Below the pieces are notes generated by a model. It did no database searches, was not told the DNA's origin, and saw nothing but the letters and a program-made list of their open reading frames with translations. A stretch of DNA of 64,000 nt, taken from Planomonospora parontospora (GTDB lineage: Bacteria; Actinomycetota; Actinomycetes; Streptosporangiales; Streptosporangiaceae). Below are positions 33,090 to 40,905 of this stretch, in pieces (the stretch's first letter is position 1; the number at the start of each line of letters is the position of its first letter). Where the stretch lies: assembly GCA_014647935.1 (NCBI GenBank), contig BMQD01000024.1:1-64000 (forward strand), given 5' to 3'. The position numbers and the translations under genes were made by a program.

Positions 33090-34769
33090 ATGTCCCAGTT
33101 GAGCCGACGATCCTTCCTCGTCACGGGCCTCGCCGCCGGCGCCTCGGCCGGGCTGCGAGCCGCCGCGCACGCCGGTCCGGGGCCGGACCCCGCCGGGGGG
33201 TCCGCGGACTCGAGGGAGCTGCGCTCCGACCCCTTCACCCTCGGGGTGGCCTCGGGGGACCCCGACTCCGGGGGCTTCGTGATCTGGACGCGGCTGGCGC
33301 CGCGGCCGCTGGCCGAGGACGGCGCGGGCGGCATGCCCGCCCGGCCCTTCACCGTGCACTGGCAGGTCTACGGCGACGAGGCGGGCCGCCGGCTCCTGCG
33401 GCACGGGGTGGCCACGGCGCGCCCCGAATGGGGCCACAGCGTGCACGTCGAGCTCGACCGGCTGGCCCCCGGCCGCGACTACTGGTACCGCTTCAGGACC
33501 GGCTCCCACGTCTCGCCGACGGGCCGGGCCAGGACCGCCCCGCACCCGCTGTCGTACGGCCCGGGCCTGGCGATGGCCTTCGCCTCCTGCGCGCAGTACG
33601 AGCACGGCCACTTCACCGCCTACCGGCGCCTGGCCGAGGACCGCCCCGACCTCGTCCTGCACCTGGGCGACTACCTGTACGAGTACCGGCGCGACACCTA
33701 CACCGCCCCGGGCGGCAACGTCCGCCACCACGAGGGGCCGGAGACCGAGACCCTGGCGGGCTACCGGCAGCGGCACGCCCAGTACAAGACCGACCCCGAC
33801 CTGCAGGCGGCGCACGCCGCGGCGCCCTGGCTGGTCGTCTGGGACGACCACGAGCTGGACAACAACTGGGCCGGAGAGGCGCCGGAGAAACCGGAGGTCC
33901 CGCAACCGGGCTTCCCCGCCCGCAAGGAGGCCGCCTTCCGGGCCTACTACGAGAACATGCCGCTGCGCCGCCGGTCGGTCCCGCGCGGCGTCGACATGCA
34001 GCTCTACCGGCGGATCCGCTGGGGGCGGCTGGCCGTCTTCCACCTGCTCGACACCCGGCAGTACCGCAGCGACCAGGGGTGCGGCGACGGCTACCGCGAC
34101 TGCCCGGAGGCCGCCGACCCGGCCCGCTCGATCACCGGGGACGAGCAGGAGCGCTGGCTGCTGGAGGGCTTCCGCCGGTCGCGGGCGCGGTGGGACGTCA
34201 TCGGCCAGCAGGTCTTCTTCGCCCAGCGCGACAGCGACGCCGGACCCGCGAAGATCACCAATCAGGACGCCTGGGACGGCTACGTGGCCTCCCGGCGGCG
34301 GATCACCCGAGGGTGGGTGGACGCCGGGGTGCGCAACCCGGTCGTGCTCACCGGGGACGTGCACGCCCACTGGGCGAGCGACCTCAAGCTCGACTACGAC
34401 GACCCGGCGGCCCGCACGGTCGGCTCCGAGCTGGCCGTCTCCTCGATCAGCTCGGGTGGCGACGGCCGGGACGCCGACCCGGCCGCCCACCCGTTCCTGT
34501 CGATCAACCCCCATCTGAGGTTCCACAACGACCAGCGCGGCTACGTGCTCACCCGGATCGAGCGGGAGTCGCTCACCGCGGACTTCAAGGTCGTGCCCCG
34601 CGTCACCCGGGCGGGCGCGGCGGCGTACACCAGGGCGACGTTCGTGATCGAGGACGGCATCCCGGGGCTCCGGCGGACCTACCTGCGCCCGCCCGACCCC
34701 TCGGCGGCGAGGACGCCGGAGACCGACCTGATCCGGGAGACCGTGGACCGGGAGACCCTGCGCCCCTGA
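33090..34769 (+). CDS. phoD: PhoD-type alkaline phosphatase/phosphodiesterase
   Basis: A secreted PhoD-family enzyme of 559 residues that releases phosphate from organic phosphoesters using Fe3+/Ca2+. A twin-arginine signal SRRSFLVTG at residues 5-13 directs folded export. The N-terminal fold domain (residues 45-150) precedes the catalytic domain, with FASCAQYEHG, LHLGDYLYEY, VVWDDHELDNNW and LTGDVHAHWASDL carrying the metal ligands. No PHO box was recognised upstream, but the gene starts only about 85 bases after the pdxS terminator. It interrupts the usual pdxS-pdxT pair. Confidence 0.92.
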   Translation: MSQLSRRSFLVTGLAAGASAGLRAAAHAGPGPDPAGGSADSRELRSDPFTLGVASGDPDSGGFVIWTRLAPRPLAEDGAGGMPARPFTVHWQVYGDEAGRRLLRHGVATARPEWGHSVHVELDRLAPGRDYWYRFRTGSHVSPTGRARTAPHPLSYGPGLAMAFASCAQYEHGHFTAYRRLAEDRPDLVLHLGDYLYEYRRDTYTAPGGNVRHHEGPETETLAGYRQRHAQYKTDPDLQAAHAAAPWLVVWDDHELDNNWAGEAPEKPEVPQPGFPARKEAAFRAYYENMPLRRRSVPRGVDMQLYRRIRWGRLAVFHLLDTRQYRSDQGCGDGYRDCPEAADPARSITGDEQERWLLEGFRRSRARWDVIGQQVFFAQRDSDAGPAKITNQDAWDGYVASRRRITRGWVDAGVRNPVVLTGDVHAHWASDLKLDYDDPAARTVGSELAVSSISSGGDGRDADPAAHPFLSINPHLRFHNDQRGYVLTRIERESLTADFKVVPRVTRAGAAAYTRATFVIEDGIPGLRRTYLRPPDPSAARTPETDLIRETVDRETLRP

Positions 34770-34866
34770 CGCCCGCCCGGCCCCCGCTCCCGGGAGGCGC
34801 GCCGCCGGGCCCGGCCGGACGGGTGCGCCCGGCGCACCGGACGGGCTCACCGGGCGGCGCATCACG

Positions 34867-34894
34867 CGGCACATCGGACGGCACATCGGACGGC
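34867..34894. repeat. Short 12-base tandem repeat
   Basis: CGGCACATCGGA occurs twice in direct succession, followed by a third partial CGGC, just upstream of the pdxT promoter. Its significance is unclear. Confidence 0.5.
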
Positions 34895-34900
34895 AGCGGT

Positions 34901-34906
34901 TACGCT
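34901..34906 (+). promoter_or_regulatory. Candidate -10 box for pdxT
   Basis: TACGCT fits TANNNT and lies about 38 bases before the chosen start. It supports an independent promoter for pdxT-yebC, separate from pdxS. Confidence 0.4.
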
Positions 34907-34944
34907 CGTAGAGCGAACCAGACGAGCCGGACGAAAGGATGCCT

Positions 34945-35526
34945 GTGCCCACGATCGGTGTGCTCGCCCTCCAAGGAGACGTGCGCGAGCACGTGCGCGC
35001 GCTGGAGGAGGCGGGTGCGAAGGCGGTGACCGTACGGCGCCCCGGTGAGCTGGAGACCGTCGACGCGCTGGTCGTCCCCGGCGGGGAGTCCACGACCATG
35101 TGGAAGCTCGCGGTCACGTTCGACATGCTCGAACCCGTCCGGGCGCGCATCGCGGGCGGCATGCCCGTCTACGGGTCCTGCGCCGGGATGATCATGCTGG
35201 CCGACCGGATCGAGGACGGCGCCGCAGGCCAGCAGACCTTCGGCGGCATCGACATGACCGTCCGCCGCAACGCCTTCGGCCGCCAGGTCGACTCCTTCGA
35301 GGCCGACCTCGACTTCGCCGGCCGCGGTCCGCTGCGCGCGGTGTTCATCCGCGCGCCCTGGGTGGAATCCGTCGGTTCCCCGGTGGAGGTGCTGGCCCGG
35401 GCCGAACCTGGGGATAGGATCGTCGCGGTCCGCCAGGGGCCGCTGCTCGCCACGTCCTTCCATCCGGAGCTGACCGGGGACGCCGGCGTGCATTCGTACT
35501 TTGTTGAAATGGTGAGGGAGTTCTAG
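34945..35526 (+). CDS. pdxT: Pyridoxal 5'-phosphate synthase glutaminase PdxT
   Basis: This class I glutamine amidotransferase subunit (193 residues) hydrolyses glutamine and passes ammonia to PdxS. Catalytic residues are visible: the nucleophile Cys in [10 protein letters not shown], and the His-Glu pair in [22 protein letters not shown] is the conserved oxyanion region. I chose GTG 34945 because GAAAGGA then has normal spacing; ATG 34939 would place the ribosome site on the start. It is followed after three bases by yebC, with which it is probably co-transcribed. Confidence 0.95.
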   Translation: MPTIGVLALQGDVREHVRALEEAGAKAVTVRRPGELETVDALVVPGGESTTMWKLAVTFDMLEPVRARIAGGMPVYGSCAGMIMLADRIEDGAAGQQTFGGIDMTVRRNAFGRQVDSFEADLDFAGRGPLRAVFIRAPWVESVGSPVEVLARAEPGDRIVAVRQGPLLATSFHPELTGDAGVHSYFVEMVREF

Positions 35527-35529
35527 GCG

Positions 35530-36282
35530 ATGTCCGGCCACTCCAAATGGGCGACGACGAAGCACAAGAAGGCCGCGCTTGACTCCAAGCGGGGCAAGCT
35601 GTTCGCCAAGCTCATCAAGAACATCGAGGTCGCCGCCCGGACCGGTGGTCCCGACCCGGACGGCAACCCGACGCTGTACGACGCCATCACCAAGGCGCGC
35701 AAGAGCTCCGTCCCGATCGACAACATCGAGCGCGCGCGCAAGCGCGGCGGCGGCCTGGAGGCGGGCGGCGCCGACTGGCAGACCATCATGTACGAGGGCT
35801 ACGCCCCCGGCGGCGTCGCGGTGCTGATCGAGTGCCTCACCGACAACCGCAACCGCGCCGCCTCCGAGGTCCGGGTCGCGCTGACCCGCAACGGCGGCTC
35901 CCTGGCCGACCCCGGCTCGGTGTCCTACATGTTCAACCGCAAGGGCGTCGTGATCGTCCCCAAGGGCGGGCTGTCGGAGGACGACGTGCTGACGGCGGTC
36001 CTCGACGCGGGCGCCGAGGAGGTCAACGACCTGGGCGACAGCTACGAGGTCGTCTCCGAGGCCGGTGACCTCGTCCCGGTGCGCAAGGCGCTGCAGGACG
36101 CCGGGATCGACTACGACTCGGCGGAGTCGAGCTTCATGCCGACGATGAACGTCGCGCTGGACGAGGAGGGCGCGCGCAAGGTCTTCCGGCTGATCGACGC
36201 GCTCGAGGACAGCGACGACGTGCAGAACGTGTGGGCCAACTTCGACGTCTCCGACGAGGTCATGGAGAAACTCGAGGCCTGA
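35530..36282 (+). CDS. yebC: YebC/PmpR family regulator
   Basis: A 250-residue protein of the YebC/PmpR family. The N-terminus [21 protein letters not shown] is diagnostic, and [20 protein letters not shown] and [20 protein letters not shown] are also conserved. Members bind DNA as transcription regulators in some bacteria, and recent work links some to translation at proline stretches; which applies here is open. It lies three bases downstream of pdxT, matching the pdxT-yebC-(ruvC) order in other actinobacteria, and ends at a hairpin. Confidence 0.95.
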   Translation: MSGHSKWATTKHKKAALDSKRGKLFAKLIKNIEVAARTGGPDPDGNPTLYDAITKARKSSVPIDNIERARKRGGGLEAGGADWQTIMYEGYAPGGVAVLIECLTDNRNRAASEVRVALTRNGGSLADPGSVSYMFNRKGVVIVPKGGLSEDDVLTAVLDAGAEEVNDLGDSYEVVSEAGDLVPVRKALQDAGIDYDSAESSFMPTMNVALDEEGARKVFRLIDALEDSDDVQNVWANFDVSDEVMEKLEA

Positions 36283-36289
36283 CCGCCCG

Positions 36290-36316
36290 GCGCCCCTCCG
36301 CTTTCCGGAGGGGCGC
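36290..36316 (+). terminator. Hairpin after yebC
   Basis: A perfect 11-base stem (36290-36300 with 36306-36316) around loop CTTTC starts eight bases after the yebC stop. There is only a weak pyrimidine tail. Confidence 0.65.
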
Positions 36317-36387
36317 TCTCCGTTTCCGGCGCTCTTCCTGTGTTCTGCGAGGTTTGCCCCCGGTCGTACGGGTACTCCGGCTGGACC

Positions 36388-37668
36388 ATGGTGAACTCGG
36401 ATCTGGTCTTCGCGCTGGCGGGCGTCGGTGCCCTGCTGGCGGCCGTGCTGCCGCGCGTGCTCCGGCGGCGCCCCTTCTCGCTGCCGCTGGCGTGCCTGGT
36501 CGGCGGGGTGCTCCTCTACCTCCTCCCGCTCGACCTGCCCGCACCCGATCCGGTGGCGCACCGGGCCTTCGTCGAGCACGCCACCGAGATCTGCGTGATC
36601 ATCTCGCTGATGGGCGCGGGGCTGGCGATCAACCGGCCCTTCGGGTGGCGCAGGTGGGGGTCCACCTGGCGGCTGCTGGCGTGGACGATGCCGCTGAGCG
36701 TGGCGGCGGTCGCGCTGGTCCTGCACGGGCTGCTGGACTGGCCGTGGGCCGCGGCCCTCCTGCTCGGCGCGGTGCTCTCGCCGACCGACCCGGTGCTCGC
36801 CTCCGACGTGCAGGTCGGCGAGCCGGTCGACTCGGAGAAGGCCGACGACGAGGTGCGCTTCACCCTCACCTCCGAGGCCGGCCTCAACGACGGGCTGGCC
36901 TTCCCGTTCGTCTACGCCGCGATCGCCCTGGCCCTCGCCGGGGGAGGCGCCGGGTGGGCCGGCGAGTGGGTCCTGGTCGACGTGCTCTACAAGGGCGCCG
37001 TGGGCGCGGCGGGCGGTCTGGCGGCCGGCACGCTGCTCGGCCGCCTGTTCTTCCGCGCCAAGGTGTCGGACCTGCGGCTGGCCGAGCACCGGGACGGCTT
37101 CGTCGCGCTGGCCGCGACGTTCCTGGCGTACGGCGTCACCGAGTTGGCGGGCGGGTACGGCTTCATCGCGGTGTTCGTGACCGCCTGCACGATCAGGGCG
37201 GCCGAGCGCACCCACGGTTACAACGGCGTCCTGCACGGGTTCATCGAGCAGATCGAGCGGCTGCTCACCGCCTGGCTGATCCTGCTGCTCGGCGGGTTCG
37301 TCGCGACCGGGGGCCTGTCCGCGCTCACCTGGCAGGGGGCGGTGGCCGGGCTGGCGCTGCTGCTGGTGGTCCGGCCGCTGACCGGCTGGCTGGCCGGGCT
37401 GCGCGGCCGGCCGGGGCCGCGCGAGGGCGGCGTGATCGCATTCTTCGGCATCCGGGGCATCGGCTCGCTGTACTACCTCGCCTACGCGCTCGGGCACGCC
37501 GACTTCGGCGTGCCCGCAGAGGAGCTGTGGGCGGTGGTGGCCTTCACCGTGCTGGTCTCGCTGGTGCTGCACGGCGTCACGGCGACGCCGGTGATGGCCC
37601 GGCTGGACCGGCTGCGGGAGAGGGCGGCCGAGGGCGACGGGAAGGAGGCCGCGGCCCAGCACCTGTGA
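36388..37668 (+). CDS. CPA1-type cation/proton antiporter
   Basis: A 426-residue membrane protein with about twelve helices. It resembles the NhaP/CPA1 group: VLSPTDPVLASDVQVGEP in helix 4-5, LTSEAGLNDGLAFPFVYAA with the Asn-Asp ion-binding pair, and GIRGIGSLYYLAYAL near the end. It is expected to exchange Na+ or K+ for protons. The start is ATG 36388; an upstream in-frame ATG 36340 adds a hydrophilic extension. No clear ribosome site is present. It interrupts the usual yebC-ruvC order and has no partner genes around it. Confidence 0.88.
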   Translation: MVNSDLVFALAGVGALLAAVLPRVLRRRPFSLPLACLVGGVLLYLLPLDLPAPDPVAHRAFVEHATEICVIISLMGAGLAINRPFGWRRWGSTWRLLAWTMPLSVAAVALVLHGLLDWPWAAALLLGAVLSPTDPVLASDVQVGEPVDSEKADDEVRFTLTSEAGLNDGLAFPFVYAAIALALAGGGAGWAGEWVLVDVLYKGAVGAAGGLAAGTLLGRLFFRAKVSDLRLAEHRDGFVALAATFLAYGVTELAGGYGFIAVFVTACTIRAAERTHGYNGVLHGFIEQIERLLTAWLILLLGGFVATGGLSALTWQGAVAGLALLLVVRPLTGWLAGLRGRPGPREGGVIAFFGIRGIGSLYYLAYALGHADFGVPAEELWAVVAFTVLVSLVLHGVTATPVMARLDRLRERAAEGDGKEAAAQHL

Positions 37669-37697
37669 GCGGTCCCGCGCCGGGTCCCGCCGGCCGG

Positions 37698-37762
37698 GAA
37701 CGGGGCGGTGACCAGGCCGGGAACGGGGGCCGGGAACGAGGGCCGCGAACGGGGCGGTGACC
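37698..37762. repeat. Direct repeat between antiporter and ruvC
   Basis: GAACGGGGCGGTGACC occurs at 37698-37713 and 37747-37762, 49 bases apart, within a G-rich spacer of GGGAACG-like units. It looks like local sequence expansion. Confidence 0.5.
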
Positions 37763-37834
37763 GGCCCCGGGCGGCGGGTCCCCGATGGGCGGGCCCCTTC
37801 CGGCGGGCTCCGTGCGCGGGGCGTGGCCAGGCGG

Positions 37835-37840
37835 TAGAGT
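37835..37840 (+). promoter_or_regulatory. -10 box of the ruvCAB promoter
   Basis: TAGAGT fits TANNNT and lies just upstream of the SOS box, so the box would cover the transcription start region, as expected for LexA repression. Confidence 0.5.
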
Positions 37841-37846
37841 CGGGCA

Positions 37847-37862
37847 CCGAACAGGTGTTCGG
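37847..37862. promoter_or_regulatory. LexA-type SOS box upstream of ruvC
   Basis: CCGAACAGGTGTTCGG is a 7-base-arm palindrome matching the actinobacterial/Gram-positive SOS consensus CGAACRNRYGTTCG. It lies 19 bases before the ruvC start and overlaps the presumed promoter, so ruvC-ruvA-ruvB should be DNA-damage inducible through LexA. Confidence 0.87.
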
Positions 37863-37880
37863 CGGGTGGGAGGAGTGTCG

Positions 37881-38483
37881 GTGCGTCTGCCCGAGCTGCG
37901 GGTGATGGGGGTCGATCCGGGGTTGACCCGGTGCGGGCTCGGGGCCGTGGAGGGGCGTCCCGGCGCGCCGCTGAACCTGGTGAAGGTCGGGGTCGTGCGC
38001 ACGGCGGCCGACGAGGAGATCGGCGCCCGCCTGGTGGCCGTCGAGGCCGGCATCGAGCAGTGGCTCGACGAGCTGGAGCCGGACGCCGTGGCCGTGGAGC
38101 GGGTCTTCGCCCAGCACAACCTCCGGACCGTGATGGGCACGGCGCAGGCCTCGGCCGTCGCGATCCTGTGCGCCTCGCGGCGGGGCATCCCCGTGGCGCT
38201 GCACACCCCGTCGGAGGTCAAGGCCGCCATCACCGGCAGCGGCACGGCCGGCAAGCAGCAGGTCGGCACAATGGTGACCAGGCTGCTGCGGCTCGACGCG
38301 ATGCCCAAGCCCGCCGACGCCGCCGACGCCCTCGCCCTCGCCATCTGCCACGTCTGGCGGGGCGGCGCGCAGAGCCGCCTGGCCGAGGCGCTGGCCAGGA
38401 CGCAGACCGGCCCCGGCACGACCGCGGCGGCCTATTTCCGCGGCCGGGGCCGCGCCGGACACTCGAGAGGAACCGCGAAGTGA
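37881..38483 (+). CDS. ruvC: Holliday junction endonuclease RuvC
   Basis: RuvC resolves Holliday junctions in complex with RuvAB. The 200-residue product contains [17 protein letters not shown] (first catalytic Asp), VERVFAQHN (catalytic Glu) and [13 protein letters not shown] (two C-terminal acidic residues). The C-terminus is about 15 residues longer than usual. GTG 37881 is chosen because GGGAGGAG lies at 37868-37875 with proper spacing; GTG 37875 would sit on the ribosome site. The stop overlaps the ruvA start (GTGA). Control is by the SOS box upstream. Confidence 0.96.
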   Translation: MRLPELRVMGVDPGLTRCGLGAVEGRPGAPLNLVKVGVVRTAADEEIGARLVAVEAGIEQWLDELEPDAVAVERVFAQHNLRTVMGTAQASAVAILCASRRGIPVALHTPSEVKAAITGSGTAGKQQVGTMVTRLLRLDAMPKPADAADALALAICHVWRGGAQSRLAEALARTQTGPGTTAAAYFRGRGRAGHSRGTAK

Positions 38484-39100
38484 TCGCCTCGGTGCGGGGC
38501 CGGGTGGCCTCGCTCGCGCATGACAGGGCCGTGGTCGAGGTCGGCGGCGTGGGCGTGCTGGTGCACTGCACCCCGGGCACGCTCGCGACGCTGCGGGTGG
38601 GGGAGGAGGCCGCCCTGGCCACCTCGCTGGTGGTCCGCGAGGACTCCCTCACCCTGTTCGGCTTCGCCGACGACGACGAGCGCGGCGTCTTCGAGATGCT
38701 GCAGGCCGCGAGCGGCGTCGGCCCCAAGGTGGCGCTGGCCATGCTGGCGGTGCACACGCCCAACGCGCTCAGAGTGGCCGTGGCCGCGGCCGACGTCAAG
38801 GCGCTGACCCGGGTGCCGGGCGTGGGCCCCAAGGGCGCCCAGCGGATCATCGTCGACCTCAAGGACAAGCTGGGCACCCCGGAGGAGGCCGTCAGCGCCG
38901 CCCTCAACGGCCACGCCGCCGCGCCGGCCTGGCGCGACCAGGTCCACTCGGGGCTGATCGGGCTGGGATACTCCGCCAAGGACGCCGACGAGGCGGTCGC
39001 CGTGGTGAGCCCGCAGGCCGACGCCGACGTGGCCGCGGGCCGCGTCCCCCAGGTCGCGGCGTTGCTGAAGGCGGCGCTGCGCGCCCTGAGTGTGCGATGA
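38480..39100 (+). CDS. ruvA: Holliday junction branch-migration subunit RuvA
   Basis: This four-way junction-binding subunit (206 residues) holds the DNA for the RuvB motors. It has an N-terminal OB fold ([21 protein letters not shown]), two helix-hairpin-helix motifs ([17 protein letters not shown] and [19 protein letters not shown]), and a C-terminal UBA-like domain that contacts RuvB ([19 protein letters not shown]). It is coupled to ruvC by a four-base overlap and followed by ruvB. Confidence 0.97.
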   Translation: MIASVRGRVASLAHDRAVVEVGGVGVLVHCTPGTLATLRVGEEAALATSLVVREDSLTLFGFADDDERGVFEMLQAASGVGPKVALAMLAVHTPNALRVAVAAADVKALTRVPGVGPKGAQRIIVDLKDKLGTPEEAVSAALNGHAAAPAWRDQVHSGLIGLGYSAKDADEAVAVVSPQADADVAAGRVPQVAALLKAALRALSVR

Positions 39101-39116
39101 GCGAGGGTGGTCCGAC

Positions 39117-40136
39117 GTGAGTTCCGACCGGGATCTGGTGTCGCCGGAGGCCGAGGGCGACGAGCGGCTGATCGAGGCCGCGCTGCGGCCCAAGCGGCTG
39201 GACGAGTTCATCGGCCAGGCGCGGGTGCGCGAGCAGCTCTCGCTGGTGCTGCACAGCGCGCTGCGCCGCGGGCGGGCGCCCGACCACGTGCTGATGAGCG
39301 GCTCGCCGGGGCTCGGCAAGACGACCCTCTCGATGATCATCGCGACCGAGCTGGGAGTGCCGCTCCGCATCACCTCCGGACCGGCGCTGGAGCGGGCGGG
39401 CGACCTGGCGGCGATCCTCTCGACACTGTCGGAGGGCGAGGTCCTGTTCATCGACGAGATCCACCGGATGGCCCGCCCGGCGGAGGAGATGCTCTACCTC
39501 GCGATGGAGGACTTCCGGGTCGACATCGTGGTGGGCAAGGGGCCGGGCGCCACCGCGATCCCGCTGGAGATCGCGCCCTTCACCCTGGTCGGGGCCACCA
39601 CCCGGGCCGGGCTGCTGCCCGCGCCGCTGCGCGACCGGTTCGGCTTCGTCGCGCACATGGACTTCTACGAGGCCGCCGAGCTGGAGCAGGTGCTGCACCG
39701 CTCGTCACGGCTGCTCGGACTGGAGCTGCCGGAGGACGCGGCGCGCGAGATCGCGGGGCGTTCGCGGGGCACGCCCCGCATCGCCAACCGGCTGCTGCGC
39801 CGGGTGCGCGACTTCGCCGAGGTCCGCGCCGAAGGAGTGATCACCCAGGAGGTCGCCGCGGCCGCGCTGAACCTCTACGAGGTCGACGCCGAAGGACTCG
39901 ACCGGCTGGACCGGGCGGTGCTGGACGTGCTGCTGCGCAGGTTCGGCGGGGGCCCGGTCGGGCTGTCCACCCTGGCGGTCGCGGTGGGGGAGGAGCCGGA
40001 GACGGTCGAGGTGGTCGCCGAGCCGTTCCTGGTACGGCAGGGCCTGCTGGCCCGCACCCCCCGCGGCCGGGTGGCGACGGCCGCGGCCTGGCACCACCTG
40101 GGGCTGACCCCGCCGCCGGACGCGTTCGGAGCCTGA
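39117..40136 (+). CDS. ruvB: Holliday junction helicase motor RuvB
   Basis: An AAA+ ATPase of 339 residues that drives branch migration. The Walker A is [10 protein letters not shown], the Walker B FIDEIHRM, sensor 1 VGATTRAG, the arginine finger lies in LRDRFG, and sensor 2 is [16 protein letters not shown]. The C-terminal winged helix follows ([19 protein letters not shown]). The start GTG 39117 has AGGGTGG upstream; an in-frame ATG at 39090 would overlap the ruvA end. It is the last gene of the SOS-controlled ruv unit. Confidence 0.97.
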   Translation: MSSDRDLVSPEAEGDERLIEAALRPKRLDEFIGQARVREQLSLVLHSALRRGRAPDHVLMSGSPGLGKTTLSMIIATELGVPLRITSGPALERAGDLAAILSTLSEGEVLFIDEIHRMARPAEEMLYLAMEDFRVDIVVGKGPGATAIPLEIAPFTLVGATTRAGLLPAPLRDRFGFVAHMDFYEAAELEQVLHRSSRLLGLELPEDAAREIAGRSRGTPRIANRLLRRVRDFAEVRAEGVITQEVAAAALNLYEVDAEGLDRLDRAVLDVLLRRFGGGPVGLSTLAVAVGEEPETVEVVAEPFLVRQGLLARTPRGRVATAAAWHHLGLTPPPDAFGA

Positions 40137-40488
40137 GCCGCCTGCCGCGCGGGCGGGCCGTACCCGTCCGCGAGGGGCACGGCGGCCGCTCCCGGCCGCG
40201 GCGGATGCGGCGCCCGCGGAAGAGCGGGCGGCGCGGCGGCGTTGTTCTCCAGTGGCGAGGTCGTCCGCTCTCGGTGATGGAGCCGTACGGAGTTGATCAC
40301 GGATCGATGACGAGGGTCTCGAAACGGGAACTTCCCCGTGTACCGGATCGTGACCTCGTTGCCGCGCTTCTAACAGCTCGCCTAAACTCCGTGGCTTGGC
40401 TGGCTGTGTAGGCTGACGTGCTGAGCGGCGTGGCCGTATACGGACGTCCGGCGCCAGGCCGGTCATTCTCAAGTGGAGGAGCGGCCCC
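40137..40488. other. Intergenic region upstream of yajC
   Basis: These 352 bases hold no supported gene. The first 100 are GC-rich and may include the ruv terminator. The section from about 40250 to 40415 is less GC-rich, and TAGGCT at 40409-40414 fits a -10 box, so a promoter for yajC-secD-secF is likely here. No riboswitch or small RNA fold was recognised. Confidence 0.5.
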
Positions 40489-40857
40489 ATGGGCGACTAC
40501 TCAAGCCTCATCATGATCGCTCTGATGGTCGTGGTGTTCTACTTCCTGCTCATCCGTCCGCAGCGCAAGCGGCAGCAGGAGCAGGTCCAGATGCAGAACT
40601 CCCTGACCCCGGGGACGCGGGTCATGACCACGACCGGCCTGTTCGCGACCGTCGTGGGCATCGACGCGGACGACGTGATCCTGGAGATCGCGCCCGGCGT
40701 CGAGACCCGCTGGGTCAAGGCCGCCATCGGGCGTGTGCTGACCCCGGTGGACGACGCCGAGGGCGTCGAGGACGACGTCGCGGTCGCCGACGGCGACGTG
40801 GTGGAGACCGCCGAGCAGCAGGGTGACAACCAGGACTCGACCCCCAAGAAGTCCTGA
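40489..40857 (+). CDS. yajC: Sec translocase auxiliary subunit YajC
   Basis: A 122-residue protein with one N-terminal transmembrane helix (LIMIALMVVVFYFLLIRPQRKRQQE) and a short cytoplasmic domain containing the conserved GTRVMTTTGLFATVVGIDADDVILEIAPG. It joins SecDF in the holotranslocon. The acidic C-terminal tail (about residues 85-118) is typical of actinobacteria. The ribosome site GGAGGAG precedes ATG 40489. It is the first gene of yajC-secD-secF. Confidence 0.95.
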   Translation: MGDYSSLIMIALMVVVFYFLLIRPQRKRQQEQVQMQNSLTPGTRVMTTTGLFATVVGIDADDVILEIAPGVETRWVKAAIGRVLTPVDDAEGVEDDVAVADGDVVETAEQQGDNQDSTPKKS

Positions 40858-40905
40858 GCACAGTTCACCGCCAACATCCCCTATAGCCGAAAGAACTGAC
40901 GACCA

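Noticed and set aside
30839-33352. 837-codon minus-strand frame opposite DUF3048 and pdxS
   Set aside because: It is an antisense shadow across two well-identified genes and two promoter regions.
34603-34884. Small minus-strand frame after phoD
   Set aside because: Pro/Arg/Gly-rich shadow spanning a repeat; no supporting features.
32033-35526. pdxS-pdxT as a single operon
   Set aside because: A classical terminator and a PhoD gene separate them, and pdxT has its own -10 candidate.
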